NCBI GenBank assembly: GCA_947034885.2
Contig: OX344756.2
Coordinates: 10,660,098-10,724,097 of the forward strand
Direction of reading: 5' to 3'
DNA length: 64,000 bases
Origin: Thuidium tamariscinum
Lineage: Eukaryota > Streptophyta > Bryopsida > Hypnales > Thuidiaceae
Under the pieces are notes generated by a model that worked only from the letters and a program-made list of their open reading frames with translations, was not told the DNA's origin and did no database searches. Made by a program: the position numbers and the translations under genes. How positions within the stretch are numbered: the first letter of the stretch is position 1; each line of letters begins with the position of its first letter. Of this stretch, positions 1 through 12,921 are shown one piece after another.

Positions 1-516
1 TGTCAATCAAAAGTTATGGACAGATTTCAAAGAGAAAATTTTGAAAAATGTAAAAAGAACAATTTCAAACACCTCTATGAAATTCAAAAACTTTTGATTG
101 GAAACTTGAAATGTAAAATGAATTTTTTAGAATGAAACTTCAAATAATAATCTAACTAGCTTGAGTTCAAAGTTTCTTACAAAAACACATTCTACTATGC
201 CTAAATGAGGTCTGAAGTCCTACTTTTAATACAATTCCTAATTCTAACTTAGTACTAAGTTAGTACAAACTATAAATGGTTATTATTTTCATCATGCACC
301 AATGGCTAGGAAAAACTAGTAACTAATGCAAAGATAGTGAATGGAATTGTGAGCAAAGATGGTTGTGTTTTGAAAATAAAGAATTCTAAACCAAAAGCAA
401 ATTGGTAAGGCCAAAAATCAGTAGGTTCATGAAAAAAATTACAAAGTATTTTAACTACTTCCTTTCAACACTAGGCAAGTTCCAATTGTTTGGGATAATT
501 TTTACTACCTAATACT

Positions 517-1697
517 TTAACCCCTCAAGAACTAAAGGGACATAATGTATCCCCTTCAAATTTCCAATGGCAAATTCTCAATAAGGTGAAATAAAATTCA
601 ATACTTTGTAAACTAGGATCTTGTAAAGTATTATGTTTAGATAATTATTGCATAATCTGATTTTCAAAATTTAAATATGAGAAGTATTTAAAATTTTATT
701 TATGAAATATAGTCTAATAGAAAAAGGAGCTAATATAACTTTTTTTCAATGAAAGGAGTAAGGTAGGTACACCCAAAAGCGCCCTATTCCTAAAAGCGCC
801 ATCTACAATGCACATACATTTCCGAAATCAGTCATGTTCACAGACTGTAGATGGCGCTTTCAGAAATAGACTTTGACTATTAATAAATTTTGCATACGGT
901 ATCCAAATCGTACGTTCTTTGGTGCGTTGGAACATGCTTTCACTTGCCAACAAGACTACATAAAAATTTGAACTAATTAATAGCAGGAACTAGGCTCAAT
1001 ATGAATAAGTGGCGCTTTTGGATGTACCTACCTTAGTAGAGATGGAAAAAACATTTTCTTGGAGATTTTTAGTCTTTACCCCTTACAAAGAAACAAGATT
1101 TGAAGAAAAAAAATTCATTTTAATTTTTTGCAATATAAAAAGTAAAAAGTTCAATCTATTGTGATTTAGAATACAAAATAATTTGAATGATTCCAAAAAA
1201 AAATTGACTATTTTCCAAAAAAATGATATTAATAAAAATGATTAAATTTCAAATTTTCACATATATCTAAATTTTTTTAAATTTAGGATCTAATTTGGTC
1301 AATTTTGGCTTCCTACTCCTTGAAAATGTGTACAAATTTGAGGGAGTTTTTTATTTTCAAACTTTTAAATTAAAAAAACACTAAATTTTTCTTGCATTCC
1401 AAGAGAATCTTTTTTGGAGAGTGGAGGTAGAAAGCATTGTTCATCTTCTTATAAAGCTTTTTCTTCAATATTTGCATTTTTTGCCTATGAAGTTGACCAT
1501 CTATAATTGTTATAATCTAAAAATTCAACAATCAAAATTATCCACAACTAATTCTACGTATACTAAACAAAATAGTCTTTATTCATGTATGGTTGAAATA
1601 AAAAAATTCAAACATACCTATATGCAAAAAAATATAAAAGTTGCACTATTCATTGAAAACCTTCATTGACAGAAAGGCCTTTGGCCTTGAAAGGTTA
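517..1697. mobile_element. TTAA-flanked non-autonomous element (piggyBac-like), copy with nested MITE
   Basis: The left end reads TTAACCCCTCAAG and the right end is its imperfect inverse, CTTGAAAGGTTAA, so both ends carry TTAA. The interior aligns along its length with 10334-11236. After removing the nested MITE at 761-1033 and one TA it is about 906 bp, against 903 bp for the other copy. No transposase ORF is present. TTAA target duplication with CCC-starting inverted repeats is the piggyBac hallmark; assignment to that superfamily is inference from the ends alone. Confidence 0.65.
761..1033. mobile_element. Tc1/mariner-like MITE (AGGTAGGTACACCC family), copy 1
   Basis: A 273-bp element with terminal inverted repeats of about 24 bp beginning AGGTAGGTACACCC and containing a GGCGC block. 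It is flanked by TA at 759-760 and 1034-1035. The related TTAA element at 10334 lacks this insert and reads GGAGTAGTAG at the equivalent site, which is the empty site with a single TA. A second copy lies at 14143-14414, a degenerate inverted copy at 19512-19788 and a fragment near 60740. No coding capacity. Confidence 0.8.
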
Positions 1698-4600
1698 ACA
1701 AGGTGAGGGTCATATCTAAGGCAATTAAGATATATATACAGGAGAAGGTATTGGCTAGGAGGTAGTACTAGTATGTGAATATAAAATCTATAAACTCATG
1801 AGCCTAAGAATCTATTGTAGACACCTTCTATAGTCTATAGTAATAGGTGACTATATTATCAACCACACTTATTTGTCAGCATTAAAGTACAAGTTTCAGA
1901 TCTATGAGTATATGCCTTGTGAGCCTAGAGCATTGATTGAAAGAAAATTGAATTTTTCTAGGCCAAATGAAAGAAAAGTGGAGTCATTTAAAAAAAATTA
2001 CATTTATAAAAAAATTTAGACTTATTACCATGGACCTATGACCATAGAAGTGTAGTCAGCATACTAGCAAGTGACAATTTCAATTTCCCTCTAACCCCAT
2101 TTTCTTCCATGCAAAAATATCTGCTCAAATTCAAGCTCCTGAAGGAATTTAAGAATATATATAAGAAGTGGTAGAGGACTCTTGTGATAGAGACCACCTT
2201 CAAGCCATGCACAAACTTTTGGAATGACCCAACTTCTAAATCTAGGAAAGGACTTCTGGATGCCTAAAGGGTTCTAAATGTGATAAATTCATGATACACA
2301 TACATACCTAAAAGAAATTAAAAATTAAAAATTTCTTTTTTGAAATTTTAGATCCTCTTAAAGCTTTTCAATTCCCTCCAAAAGAATTTTTTTCTTAAGA
2401 AATTTTGTTAAAGAAATAGGGGAAAAAAAGTTTGGAGGTCCAAAACCCCAAATCCAAACAAGGGGGCTTTCAACACTAAGAAATCACTTCCAGGTGACAA
2501 AGTTGCAAGATATAATATTAAACATACATTGTCATGTGATTTGTCACGATCCATTGTCACAAATATGGTAACAATTTCATCCCCAATATTTCATCCTATC
2601 ATCTCAATCCGGTTCTATAAGACCTCAATCAACTATCCAATCCATATTCTGCTAAGTTCAATGTTACATTGCAACAGGTCTTGGCTAGTGTATATGTACA
2701 TATATAATTTTTTTTCAACAACATTGCCTTCTAATTGACATTTCAATACCAATTGAGGTTTATAAACGTGACAAAGTTGCAAAAAATAACTAAAATATAT
2801 ATTTTTAAATTAGTAGAAGTAGTAGTAGTATCATTATTATTAGAGAGTCTCAAATCTTTCTTAGGAGATGTTCAAAACCTAGAGGGACTTCTAGGGATGA
2901 TAGAGTTGTATAAAAAATAAATTTAAAAGAAAATATTTAAGAGTTCTAAAAGCCTCTACGTCAAAGGGGCTTTTAGAGGGTGCTAGAGTTGGGAAAAAAA
3001 TTATTAAAAAAATTGAAAAAAATTGAAAATTTCTTTTTGAAAAAAGAAGAGTTTAGAAAGTCCCAAAACCCTACTTCTACAAGGGGGATAATTGATACTA
3101 AAAGAAGTTTCTAGAGGTGGTGGAATTGCAGAAAAAAGAGGTGAAAAAAATTGAATTTTTTAGAGATTCAAATCTCCAAACTCCAAAGGAACTTCTTGGT
3201 GCCAAAAGAGGTCCATGATTCTTTAGAGGCATTGAAATCACAATTTAGAGGGAAAAAAAGATTGGACAAGGTTTATAGACATGGTTTTAGGAAAATGTTT
3301 GAAGTGCCCTAAGCCTATTTGAGGTCAATTGACATATTCCCTTAAGTTCATCAGGAAATTCAATAGCTATAAAAATCCTAAATTCCCAAGCAATAGTAAT
3401 AGGTCAACACCCTAAAAACTATTAAAAATTGCACCAAAAAATAAAGGCTCATAGGCTTTGAAGTTCATGCTTCAAGGCTCTCAAAATAGAACTGTTGGAT
3501 TTATTTATTAACAAAAACTAGATCTATTTTGTAAACATTGAGTTTGATTGAAGTTACAACTAAGAAAGTAGTGTAATAAATTGATGATGGGTATGGTGGT
3601 TTAAAGTCACATCAAAAATAAGTAATGAAACTTTAAAGTTATAAATTAAAATTAAAGCCGATAGATAATCTAATGTCTTATCAATTGAAGGAGTTGGAAA
3701 GCTTTTTGAGGGAATGACCTAAACCATTTTGTCTATTAATTTCTGAAACAATGGTGAAGAGAATTTGGAATTTATAAAGAAAAATTATGAATGCTAAAAT
3801 AGTTTATTTTTCAACCATAGGGTCTCAATTTATAGAGAATTCAATGTTCTTTTTAACCAAGGAAGTTGAGTTATTATAAGGAACTAAAAGGAACTTTGTG
3901 GGTTCAATGGAACTCTAAGTTGTCAATCAACTATACATAGTTGATATGAAATTCTAAGCTTGTTTCTACGTCGGCAATTAAATTCCTTTTGATTGCTTTA
4001 AAGAAATTTATAGGTAGTATTGGAGGCTAACTAATGCAAATTTGTATTTTTCATTGAAAAAGGTTAATATTTTATTTTTGAGAATTCTTCAAAGGCAAAT
4101 GTGCACCATTAGTGAAATCTAAAAATTTGTGCTTAATTAAATCTATGTGCATTGAAAATTCTCCCAATAGAAAGAATGAAGTGTGAGTTTTGTGAGCTTC
4201 ACTATTAAAAATTTAAATATGCAAGTGTTGATTTGGAGTTATTTGCAATTTCTATGTATAAAAAAATTGCATTTCCACAATTGAAGGGTAGATTGTGTAA
4301 TGAATTCAATGGATCTTCATTTGAAAATAAGGTTTTTAGATGTGCAATTTAGTATGCTAATACAATTTCTATGTGTTTACGTCTCATCTAACTCTTTTAT
4401 GCAAATTTCTCAAACATTGTGGAGAAGGGCAATGTACTAAAAATATAATCATTACAATTCAGCTGTAATAATCTTACAACTCCTATGCAATTTCACATTC
4501 AAAATTGTTATATACACCAAAAAACAAGCTATTTAATCATCCATATGGTTAGATTTTGAAAAAAAAAACAATTTGCTTCATTAGAGACAATTGTAAGCTT

Positions 4601-5867
4601 GTACTCTTTTTCTTTCATAGGAAAAACATACTTGGAAAAGCTTAGGAATTTGGGTTTAAATTTTGTAGAGGTTGTAAGAATTTGAATTTGGATTTGAAAA
4701 AGTATTAGAGTTGGAAGAATCAACTTTGAATTGATAAGGTTTGGATTTTTGGATTTGTTGTCTTGACAAATATAGAATTGAATGCTAGCTATTAGTCAAT
4801 ATACACTTCCAATGTCAAGTACAATATGATGAATTCACAATTGCCTAGACTTTCATGTCTTATGAAGGCTTGAGACTTGTTATCTTCAAATGTTAAGCCT
4901 ATATTTAATAATCTTTTTAAACTTCATTTTGTATGTACCTATAATTCTTATTCTTTTGTATTTATTCTTTGAAGATGTAACAATATGACTTCTATTGGTT
5001 GTAAAAATGTAACAATACCTTGGAAAAAATTTAAAATTATAATGAATTTAAAAATAAATAAAATCATTGATATCAAATGCAATTGACACTCAATTTTTTT
5101 AATATTCTTTCTTGATTTACATTATAGTTATAATATCAAACATCATAGTACATATATTTATCATGTTTTTTTAAATTAGGAAATCAACACTTTGTAGTTG
5201 CCAATCCATTTTTCCAAATTGTTAGTCAATATTCTAGAGAATTCTATTTATTTAAAATAGAAATACCACCAAATAGCCAAAATGTATTAATGAAAAATTT
5301 AATCCTAATACAAATCTAATGCTTTTAAGGATATAATAACTATGTAGGAACTACAATCATTAAGGTCTTATAATTACCAAAGAAGGCACTAAAACTATTG
5401 ATCACATATTCCTAGTACCATGGAGAAGAACAAAGCCCTAATTATATTTACAAATTACAAGTGTTTACAACATTTTTTATTGCTTTATTTACTTTTTATT
5501 AATAATATCACCAAGATAAATATCCTATTGCCAATTCTAAGACAAATCTTGATGTTTTCTATTTTTTTTGTAGCAATAGCATTAAGCTCAAAATTTTTTT
5601 AATTAAAGATGCTAGATTTAATTGTTTCAAAAGAAACTATTGCAATATCATGGATTGATTATATCCTTTCATAATTTTATACATAATATATTTTTTAAAG
5701 TCATTATGATATACGTTGTTGATTATAAATTTTTGAAATCAAGTGCATCCATCTTTTTTAATGCTCAATTTCAAATATAAAAGAGACTTCTAGTGCTACT
5801 ACTATGCAAGAAATATAGTTTTTACAATGCTATTTATTTCACAAAATTTCTAATTACAACTCAAAAA
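1698..5867. other. AT-rich spacer without a recognisable gene
   Basis: Long A/T runs with no ORF showing recognisable domains. Short ORFs at 1421, 2529, 2735 and 5420 have low-complexity composition and no domain. A purine-rich stretch at 2930-3250 holds repeated variants of an 'agaggt-cta-gaaag' pattern, perhaps a decayed repeat. It also holds the upstream region of the gene starting at 5868; no clear promoter element could be chosen in such AT-rich sequence. Confidence 0.5.
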
Positions 5868-8800
5868 ATGAAAGTTTTTGATAATATTGGCCTAGGGTTA
5901 TTTTTGCTTTCAATTGTATCAGTGGTATTTTGGTCACCTAGACCCTTTTCAATTTCACTTGGATTGGATGATGTAATAGACAAAGTATCTCAAAAAGGAC
6001 AATTTTTTGTAGAAAAAGCCAAAAATGTACCATTTAAAATAGATTTTGCCATTGAAGATACAATTGGTAGAACAAAGATAGATGTTGAAGAGAGTAAAGA
6101 TTCATATAGTAATAGTTTGACACGGGCAAATGAAGAAAATGTGCAGCCAACACTAAATGAAATTTCAAATTGGGTTGGTGTTGATCAAGATCCATCAATA
6201 ATCCAAAAACATTTAAACAAACCTAAAGAAAATACTTGTGAAATAAGAATTGCTAGTAAAGAAATTGGAAAAGGAAATTTTGATGCATCATATATGACTT
6301 CAAATGATTTAAAAGATACAACTCATAGCCCAAATGTAGAATCGTATAAGCAAACAACAAAAAATTATGGCCAATCAAGTATGAAATAATCCTATTTTAT
6401 TTTCTTATAAATAACATTTATCAACAATACACTCTAATTTCATATTAAAATTTATAGCGATGACATTTTATTACAATATTGTATTTTTATTTTGAAAATC
6501 AAAGGTGTTTGAAGATATTTTCAAAATCAATGCATTACTATGACTATGAAGAAAAATCTATATGGATTGGTTGTGAGCATTTATTTATTGTGATTGCTTG
6601 AATTGGTTTACAATAACTATTGTTTAGCTACAATTTTCAAAAGAACTTTGTAGAATATACCTTTATTCTTCAAGAGCCACCATATGCCACATTTACTTAT
6701 TGTTGTAAATTGATCAAAAACACAAACATATGGATTGAAATATTTTGCATCCAATATTGAAATTTGTTTTATGTATTATCATATTTCAAAATTTGAATAC
6801 ATAAGGTCATCATCTATTAATCATTCAAGCTTTAATCATTTAAGCCTTTAATGAATATGATTAAAAAATTTATAGTGAATATAATAAATATATATATTAT
6901 AAAATATATGAAATTTGTAAATACAATAATTTTTTTATTTAATATTTTTTTAATTCAAAAAATAACTCTTAAGATAGAATTTTCTAACTACTAATTATTG
7001 CACAACTCTCTTCTTGTTAAAGTTGCAATAAAAAAGAGATGATTGGGTTGCAGATCATGACCATAAAGTTTTTGACAAATCAAATTTAGCAACAACATTT
7101 GCAACGACTACAATAGAAAAAGTAGATAATTGGGTTGTAGATCACGCCCATGAAGTTTTTGATAAATCAGGTTCAATAGTAGATGTTGCTGAAAATGAAG
7201 TTGGTAAAGTTATGGATGCAACCTTCCAAGAGGTAGATGAATATTTTATATTATTCATTAGAAAAAAAGTATGTTGCATTCCACAAAATAACATCAAGTA
7301 GATTTTGTTGATTTCCATGTTGAAAATGCAAAATTTGTCCTTTTAAATGTGAATTCTGCATTTTCAAATACAAATTTATATTTTTGAGTGGAGAAGTCAA
7401 CAAAATCTACTTGATGTTATTTTGTGAAATGCAACATACTTTTCTTCTAGTGATTGTATTTTAATAATTGATACATATTTAAATATTCGTACTATATAAA
7501 AATAAATATAGATAATTTAATAAATCACTTATTTCTTATAAAAATTATGGTATGTTCAAATAATACATTGATATTAAAATGAGCCAAAATTGTCAAAACT
7601 AGAATTTTAGTAATTGTCTAATGTAGGCAAAATTAAAATATCAGTTTTTTTAATCCTAATTTTAAAAAATTGAAGGAATTTTGTAACAGTTGATCTTTAA
7701 AAGGACTTATATCCATATAATGGATGTTCTTTGTCTATATTGAATAGTAGATTTCAAAATATTAATTTTTTGTTTATGATATAAATTTTTTTTAAACTTA
7801 CAAATTTAGTTTCTAATACACTTCATTTTTTTTGAGAATTATATAACTTTTTGCAATTGCAAAGTCTACTAGTGAGAATTCATGTTTCACAAAATTTTGT
7901 ATATTTCATATCAATATTCTATTTTAACCTCTAAAGGACTAAGTTGCATTTTATGGTAATACAGTGATTTTAGATAGCTGGCTACAGATAGAGTTTTTAT
8001 TTATTTTTCTTTGAAATTTCTACACAACGTATGCCCAAGGAGTAGCATTAGGTACCAAAAAATTTCATAACTTTTGATTATATAATTAAAAATTTATTTC
8101 CTGACATGTGATTTTCATTATTTGGAAGGCAACTTGGGTAGCCCAAAAAATTTCTTAAAAAATTATTTTTAGAAAAATAAAAATTTGGGAATCATTGTTT
8201 AGATTTATATATACATAGGAAGCTTTGAATCATTCCATTATGATTAATGAAATGAAAGTTATAAGGAGTTTAAGTTTGTGGGGGAGGCATAGAGTTTCCA
8301 AAAACCATACTTACCTACAGACTTAAACTCCTTATAACTTTCATCTCATTAATCAAAATGGAATGATTCAAAGATTCCTATGTATATATATAAAGAATTA
8401 TTCCCAAATTTTTATTTTTCTAAAAGTAATTTTTTAAGAAGTTTTTTGGGCTACCAAAGTTGCCTTCCAAAATAGTGAAAATCACATGTCATGAAATAAC
8501 TTTTTAATTATATAGTCAAGAGTTATGAAATTTTTTGGTACTTAATGCTACTCCTTGGGCATTCGTTGTGTGGAAATTTCAAAGAAAATTAAATAAAAAC
8601 TCCATCTATAGCCAACTACCTAAAATCACTATGTTACCAAAAAATGCAACTTAGTCCTTTAGGGGTTAAAAATATAATAGTGAAAAACAAAACAACTACT
8701 ATATAATTTCCAACATTTTTTTTATCGTCACTACAAAAATCTAATAAAAATACAAACTAATTGAATTTTTAAAGTCTTAAGTATGTAAGGGTCTATGTTT

Positions 8801-10313
8801 TTGGGACCATACAAAATTATAGAAATGGAAATTTTTAGTTTTCTACAAGTCTAGCATATCTAATGGTTACATTAGAAACCAATTGCTAAAAAAGAAATCA
8901 AGAAAAAATTATGACAAAAGATAGATCTTTATATTTTAGAATTCTTTTTTAATCACATTTTTCAACTTCAACTAATTATTTGGTAAGGAATGCCAACTTT
9001 GACAACCAAATAAAGTACATGATAGTTGAGATTACATTGATACAGTCTCTGAAATAAAAACACAAGATCAAATCTTGAATGTAATCAAAAGGCTACTTAT
9101 TTTGGACCATATGGCAATGAAAAATGGTTCTCTTGGGATTTAAGAGTATAAGGCCTTTTCCATAGTTATATACTAGTTAAAAATATATTTTGGAGGATTT
9201 AAGATTTTTGTAATCTTTAAAGGGCATTTCAAATGTGATAAAACAAAATATTCATGTATATTTCATATATTCATTGATTAGCAATATCTGTACATTTTTA
9301 CTTTCATCAATTTATTTTTTAAATCTAAGCATTTTGTTTTCTAAAATGTGAATGAATTTCAAAGCATATAAAATAGTTATAGTAATGAGTGTCAAATTAC
9401 CATATGTGAATTATTTCATGTATATATTTTGTTTATTCATAAATCAGGACTTTATATTTCAAAATTAGTAATACATATTAAATGTCAATTACAGATGGAT
9501 GTGGAAAAAAATTTAAAATCTCCAAATAATCGTGTTTCCAATATTGTTGGATCTTTAGAAGAAAATACCTGCAAAGAAGATGCCAATGAGAGTAATACTT
9601 GGCATAAAAAATTACAATTGCTTGGTACAAACAATATAGAAGATGTCAAAAATACCACAAATATAGGTTACACTAATGTGCAATTGCTTGGAATTAGTGA
9701 TTCTAGTGATTTCATTACAAAAAATGAACATGAAAATTCACAAGAATTGGATAAACAATGGAATGAAATGTCTAAAGCTAAAGGGCCAAATTCAATTGAA
9801 CAATCATTTATAACGGTGAATAATTTATGGTCAAACAATGTAGAAGATTCTAAAATAAATGAAGCAAAAAATGAGCTTAATTCTCAAAAAGAATTACATG
9901 ACTTTGAAAATGATCAAGAAAGTATTCATGATCAAAATGAAAATTTAGACTCAAAACAATATCACCCTGAAGTTAGATCTCAACAATATAGGCATTTTCA
10001 AGGTGATTATGACGATGATACAAATTATGAAGGTGTAAAAGGGAGAATTGTAAAATATTTACATAGAACTTATGAAGATGCCAAAGTTGGTGCTAATGTT
10101 GACTATAAAAGTGGTAAATATATTCAACGTGCAAGAAATCATGCACATCATCATTATAGAGATGGAAGGCATAAAGCAAGTGAAGTCTATAAGCCCATAG
10201 AAGATACAATGAGAAATTTTAGAAAAGAAAATTATTACAACACATACTACGGAGATGACAATGATGAAGAATTCTATGATGATGATGACAAAAACTTATA
10301 CAAATACCGGTAG
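5868..10313 (+). CDS. Secreted hydrophilic LEA-like protein, three exons
   Basis: Exons 5868-6378, 7039-7232 and 9495-10313 join in phase (511+194+819 nt) to give 507 residues. The start was chosen because residues 1-25 form a hydrophobic signal peptide or anchor (MKVFDNIGLGLFLLSIVSVV). The first exon's own reading frame stops at 6387, but a GTATGA donor at 6379 precedes it and restores the frame. Exon 2 (residues 171-235) holds two copies of a 15-residue motif, D-x-W-V-x-D-H-x-H-x-V-F-D-K-S, at about 171-185 and 200-214. Exon 3 is rich in Asn, Lys, Glu and Asp, has an amphipathic VKGRIVKYLHRTYEDAKVGA segment, a His-rich patch and an acidic Tyr/Asp tail. Composition resembles late-embryogenesis-abundant or other disordered stress proteins exported from the cell; I do not recognise a named family. 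Codons are far more AT-rich than in the other genes here. Intron 2 contains a CACTA-type MITE and a large foldback element. Confidence 0.65.
7256..7452. mobile_element. CACTA-type foldback MITE in intron 2 of the LEA-like gene
   Basis: Terminal inverted repeats start CATTAGAAAAAAAGTATG on the left and, inverted, CACTAGAAGAAAAGTATG on the right, with arms of about 55 bp. A 3-bp direct duplication ATT flanks it (7253-7255 and 7453-7455). CACTA ends with a 3-bp duplication are typical of the CMC/EnSpm superfamily. It starts 23 bp after the exon 2 donor site and has no ORF. Confidence 0.7.
7924..8669. mobile_element. Large foldback element with TTAA ends, arms of about 340 bp
   Basis: Two arms (about 7928-8275 and 8320-8665) are inverted copies of each other at high identity around a loop of roughly 45 bp. 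The termini read TTAACCTCTAAAGGACTAAG and its inverse, with TTAA at both edges. It lies in intron 2 of the LEA-like gene, so the pre-mRNA would contain a hairpin of over 300 bp. The arms are homologous to the right part of the insertion at 32341-33273 and to 49989-50400. Confidence 0.75.
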
Positions 10314-10333
10314 TATGACTTTGCAAAATTGAC

Positions 10334-11236
10334 TTAATCCCTCCAAGACTAAGAAAATACAATGTGTCATTTTCAAATTTTCAATGGCAAATTCTTGGTA
10401 AGGTGAAACAAATCTTAATATAGTTTTGTAAACTAGGTTCTCATAGAGTAACAAGTTATCATATTTTTTGGATTTTTTTATTTTCAAAATTTAATTGTGA
10501 GAAGTATTTAGAAATTTATTTAGAAAATATAATTTAATAGAAAAAGGGAGCAAATGTAATGTTTTTCCAATGAAAGGAGTAGTAGGGATGAAAGAAATAA
10601 TTTTCTTGGACATTTCCAAGCTTTGGACAAGCAAAGATGATCTAGAGAATATTTTCTTAAAGTTGTGTTTTTAACAATTCTAAAAATAAAAGGTTGAATC
10701 TATTGTAATTAAGAATATAAAATATATAGAATGCTTTCAAAAAATTTCAAGATGTTCCAAAATGTATGATAATAGTGTAAATTATTAAATTAAAAAAATT
10801 GACACATTTATAAATTGGGAAGATCTAATTTGGTCAATTTTGGCTTTCTATACCTCTTGTTTGAAAATAGGTACAAATTTGAGCCTGGAGCTTTTTATTC
10901 TTCAATTTTTAAAATAAAAAAATATTAAATTTTCCTTAGATTCTATGATAATTGTTTTGAAGGGGTCCAATAAAAAAATCATTATTCATCTTCTTAAAAT
11001 TTCTTTTTCAAAAGTTGCATTTTTTGCCAATAAATTTGATCATCCAAAAGAGTTTTAATATAAAAATCTAATGGTCAAAACTTTCTACAACTAATTCCAT
11101 ACATACTAAAAAAAGAAGTTTCTACTTTGTATGGTTGGAATCAAATATTTCAAGTACATCTATATACAAGAAATGATCAAAGTGGTACAATTCCTTGAAA
11201 GCCCCATTGTCAAGTTGTTGGGCCTTAAGGAACTAA
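10334..11236. mobile_element. TTAA-type non-autonomous element, copy without nested MITE
   Basis: The left end reads TTAATCCCTCCAAG starting 21 bp past the LEA-like gene's stop codon; the right end is CCTTAAGGAACTAA, so the right TTAA has mutated to CTAA. The interior aligns with 517-1697 and shows the empty TA site for the MITE found there (around 10577). Its 3' neighbourhood means the LEA-like transcript may terminate inside it. Confidence 0.6.
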
Positions 11237-12671
11237 AGAAATTTTGTTAAAATAAAAAAATAAAAAAATGTAATAAAAAAATTTAGTATCTAAGGTTTAT
11301 TTCTTAAATTGGTAGAACATTATTTTAAATAAAAAATCATAGCTATATTAAATTAATAAATAATAATAAATAAAGGAAAGGCATTCTTTCACTTGAATGA
11401 ATTTTTTTCATAGTCAATAATTATGAAAATATTTAGTATTACTCGAGGTATTACTTTTCAAATATGTATAAAAGATGTGCATATTATAGGTATATTGGAA
11501 ATCAAAATGTTGTTATGAGATTTTTAAATTGAAACATATAATGGAAATAGTAATCAAAATTTACTGAGAAACTTCAATCAAATTCATTAATTCACATTGA
11601 AAAAGAAATTAGATGCTTTGAAGTAAAGGCTTATAGAGGAAAATATCAATTGCCTTATAAATATAGCTCATAGAACAAAATGACTTTAAACACGAGTTGC
11701 TATTTATTATAAAGATAATGTGTAGCAACATTTTTAATGGTGTTAATAAATTAATGTTAAGTGAAATTTTATTTATTTATTAAACTTCAATTTTTCAAAT
11801 CCAAATTTCAATTATCATTGTATTACTATTCATCAAAACAAAGTTTGGAAAACCAATAATATGATACAAAATAATTATTCTATCTATATTTAAAAATATT
11901 GGATTGAATGACAATGATGTAGTTATTAAATTGAAATTAGTTTCATGTTGATTGACATATCCATTACCTAAACAAATTTGATTATCTAAAAGATCTTAAA
12001 AGTCAACACTATGATAATTATTAAACCACGTGATATTCTTGAATGTCTTCTACACTATATTCTAAAAGAAGTGTTTTATGATTCTAATCATCTTTGTAAA
12101 GATGCCAAGGACCTCAAAGGTATCATAGATGACGTCCGTGTTGGTGACTACTTCAAGTGGTCATTCTGTCATTGGCACGATAGCATCCTCTTGATTTTAA
12201 TTCTCCTTCTTTGTTACACACATTTTTACACATATTTTGCATGTAATACTCCCTTCACATTACATACATATAACATCTAGCTTTGATAACTTTTTCTATA
12301 ACAAGTCTAAAGAAGGATTGATGTGAAGAATCGGGACTTGTCATGTATTTATTCAATAGAATGTTAGAAAATTTTAATTTGTACAAAACGAATATGGTAA
12401 GTTCATGAAAGTTTTGGTATGTTGCAATCTTAGTATTTTGTACAATCCCAAATAAACTGAATAAAATTTTAAAAATTCAACTTTAATGAATTTTTTGAAT
12501 TCAATAACTTCTAATAGAGAATAAAAAATATTTCTTTGAACATCCATTCTTTTAAAATGCCATGTTCAAGTTATAATATGCCTTTCAATCTTAACATCAA
12601 ATCTATGTTCAAAAGAATTATACAACCTATATATAATTGTATATTTAATTTTGTTCAAAACACCTATGAAT
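11237..12671. other. AT-rich spacer with one weak ORF
   Basis: Mostly A/T-rich sequence without recognisable genes. The only item is the short ORF at 12011-12280, listed separately. Confidence 0.4.
12011..12280 (+). CDS. Possible small membrane protein or isolated exon
   Basis: An 89-residue ATG-initiated reading frame whose middle (DAKDLKGIIDDVRVGDYF) is charged and less AT-biased than its surroundings, followed by a hydrophobic stretch (about residues 59-80, ILLILILLLCYT) that could span a membrane. The sequence is not obviously random, but no family is recognised and no partner exons were found. It could be a gene fragment or a chance ORF. Confidence 0.25.
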   Translation: MIIIKPRDILECLLHYILKEVFYDSNHLCKDAKDLKGIIDDVRVGDYFKWSFCHWHDSILLILILLLCYTHFYTYFACNTPFTLHTYNI

Positions 12672-12921
12672 TTAATCCCTGAGCGCCCAAGCGCCCCAAA
12701 TATGGCCTCTCTATTTCAAAAAAATTCCATGTTTGACTATTATAATCTTTTCAATAGTACAATTAATGGACACATCCTTTTTCCAACACCTCAAGACTTG
12801 TCTCTACTACCAATCAGTACAATCGAGGCATGTGGATCTCAATTGAAGAGACAATTTGATTGGAATGAGTTGAGAAAAGTCTCAAATTCAACGATTGTGC
12901 TCTGGATGCTTAGGGGTTAAT
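12672..12921. mobile_element. Short TTAA-flanked MITE (250 bp)
   Basis: The left end TTAATCCCTGAGCGCCC and the inverse of the right end (TTAACCCCTAAGCATCC) match over about 17 bp, with TTAA on both sides. The 89-residue ORF inside it is therefore not taken as a gene. Immediately to its right TTAATCCCTAAAG begins again, so a second element may share this TTAA. Confidence 0.6.

Noticed and set aside
517..11236. Segmental duplication of the 3' flank of the LEA-like gene
   Set aside because: The matching segments start and stop at TTAA-type inverted ends, so they are better explained as two copies of one transposable element.
12651..12920. An 89-codon plus-strand frame
   Set aside because: It coincides with a TTAA-flanked MITE and shows no recognisable domain.
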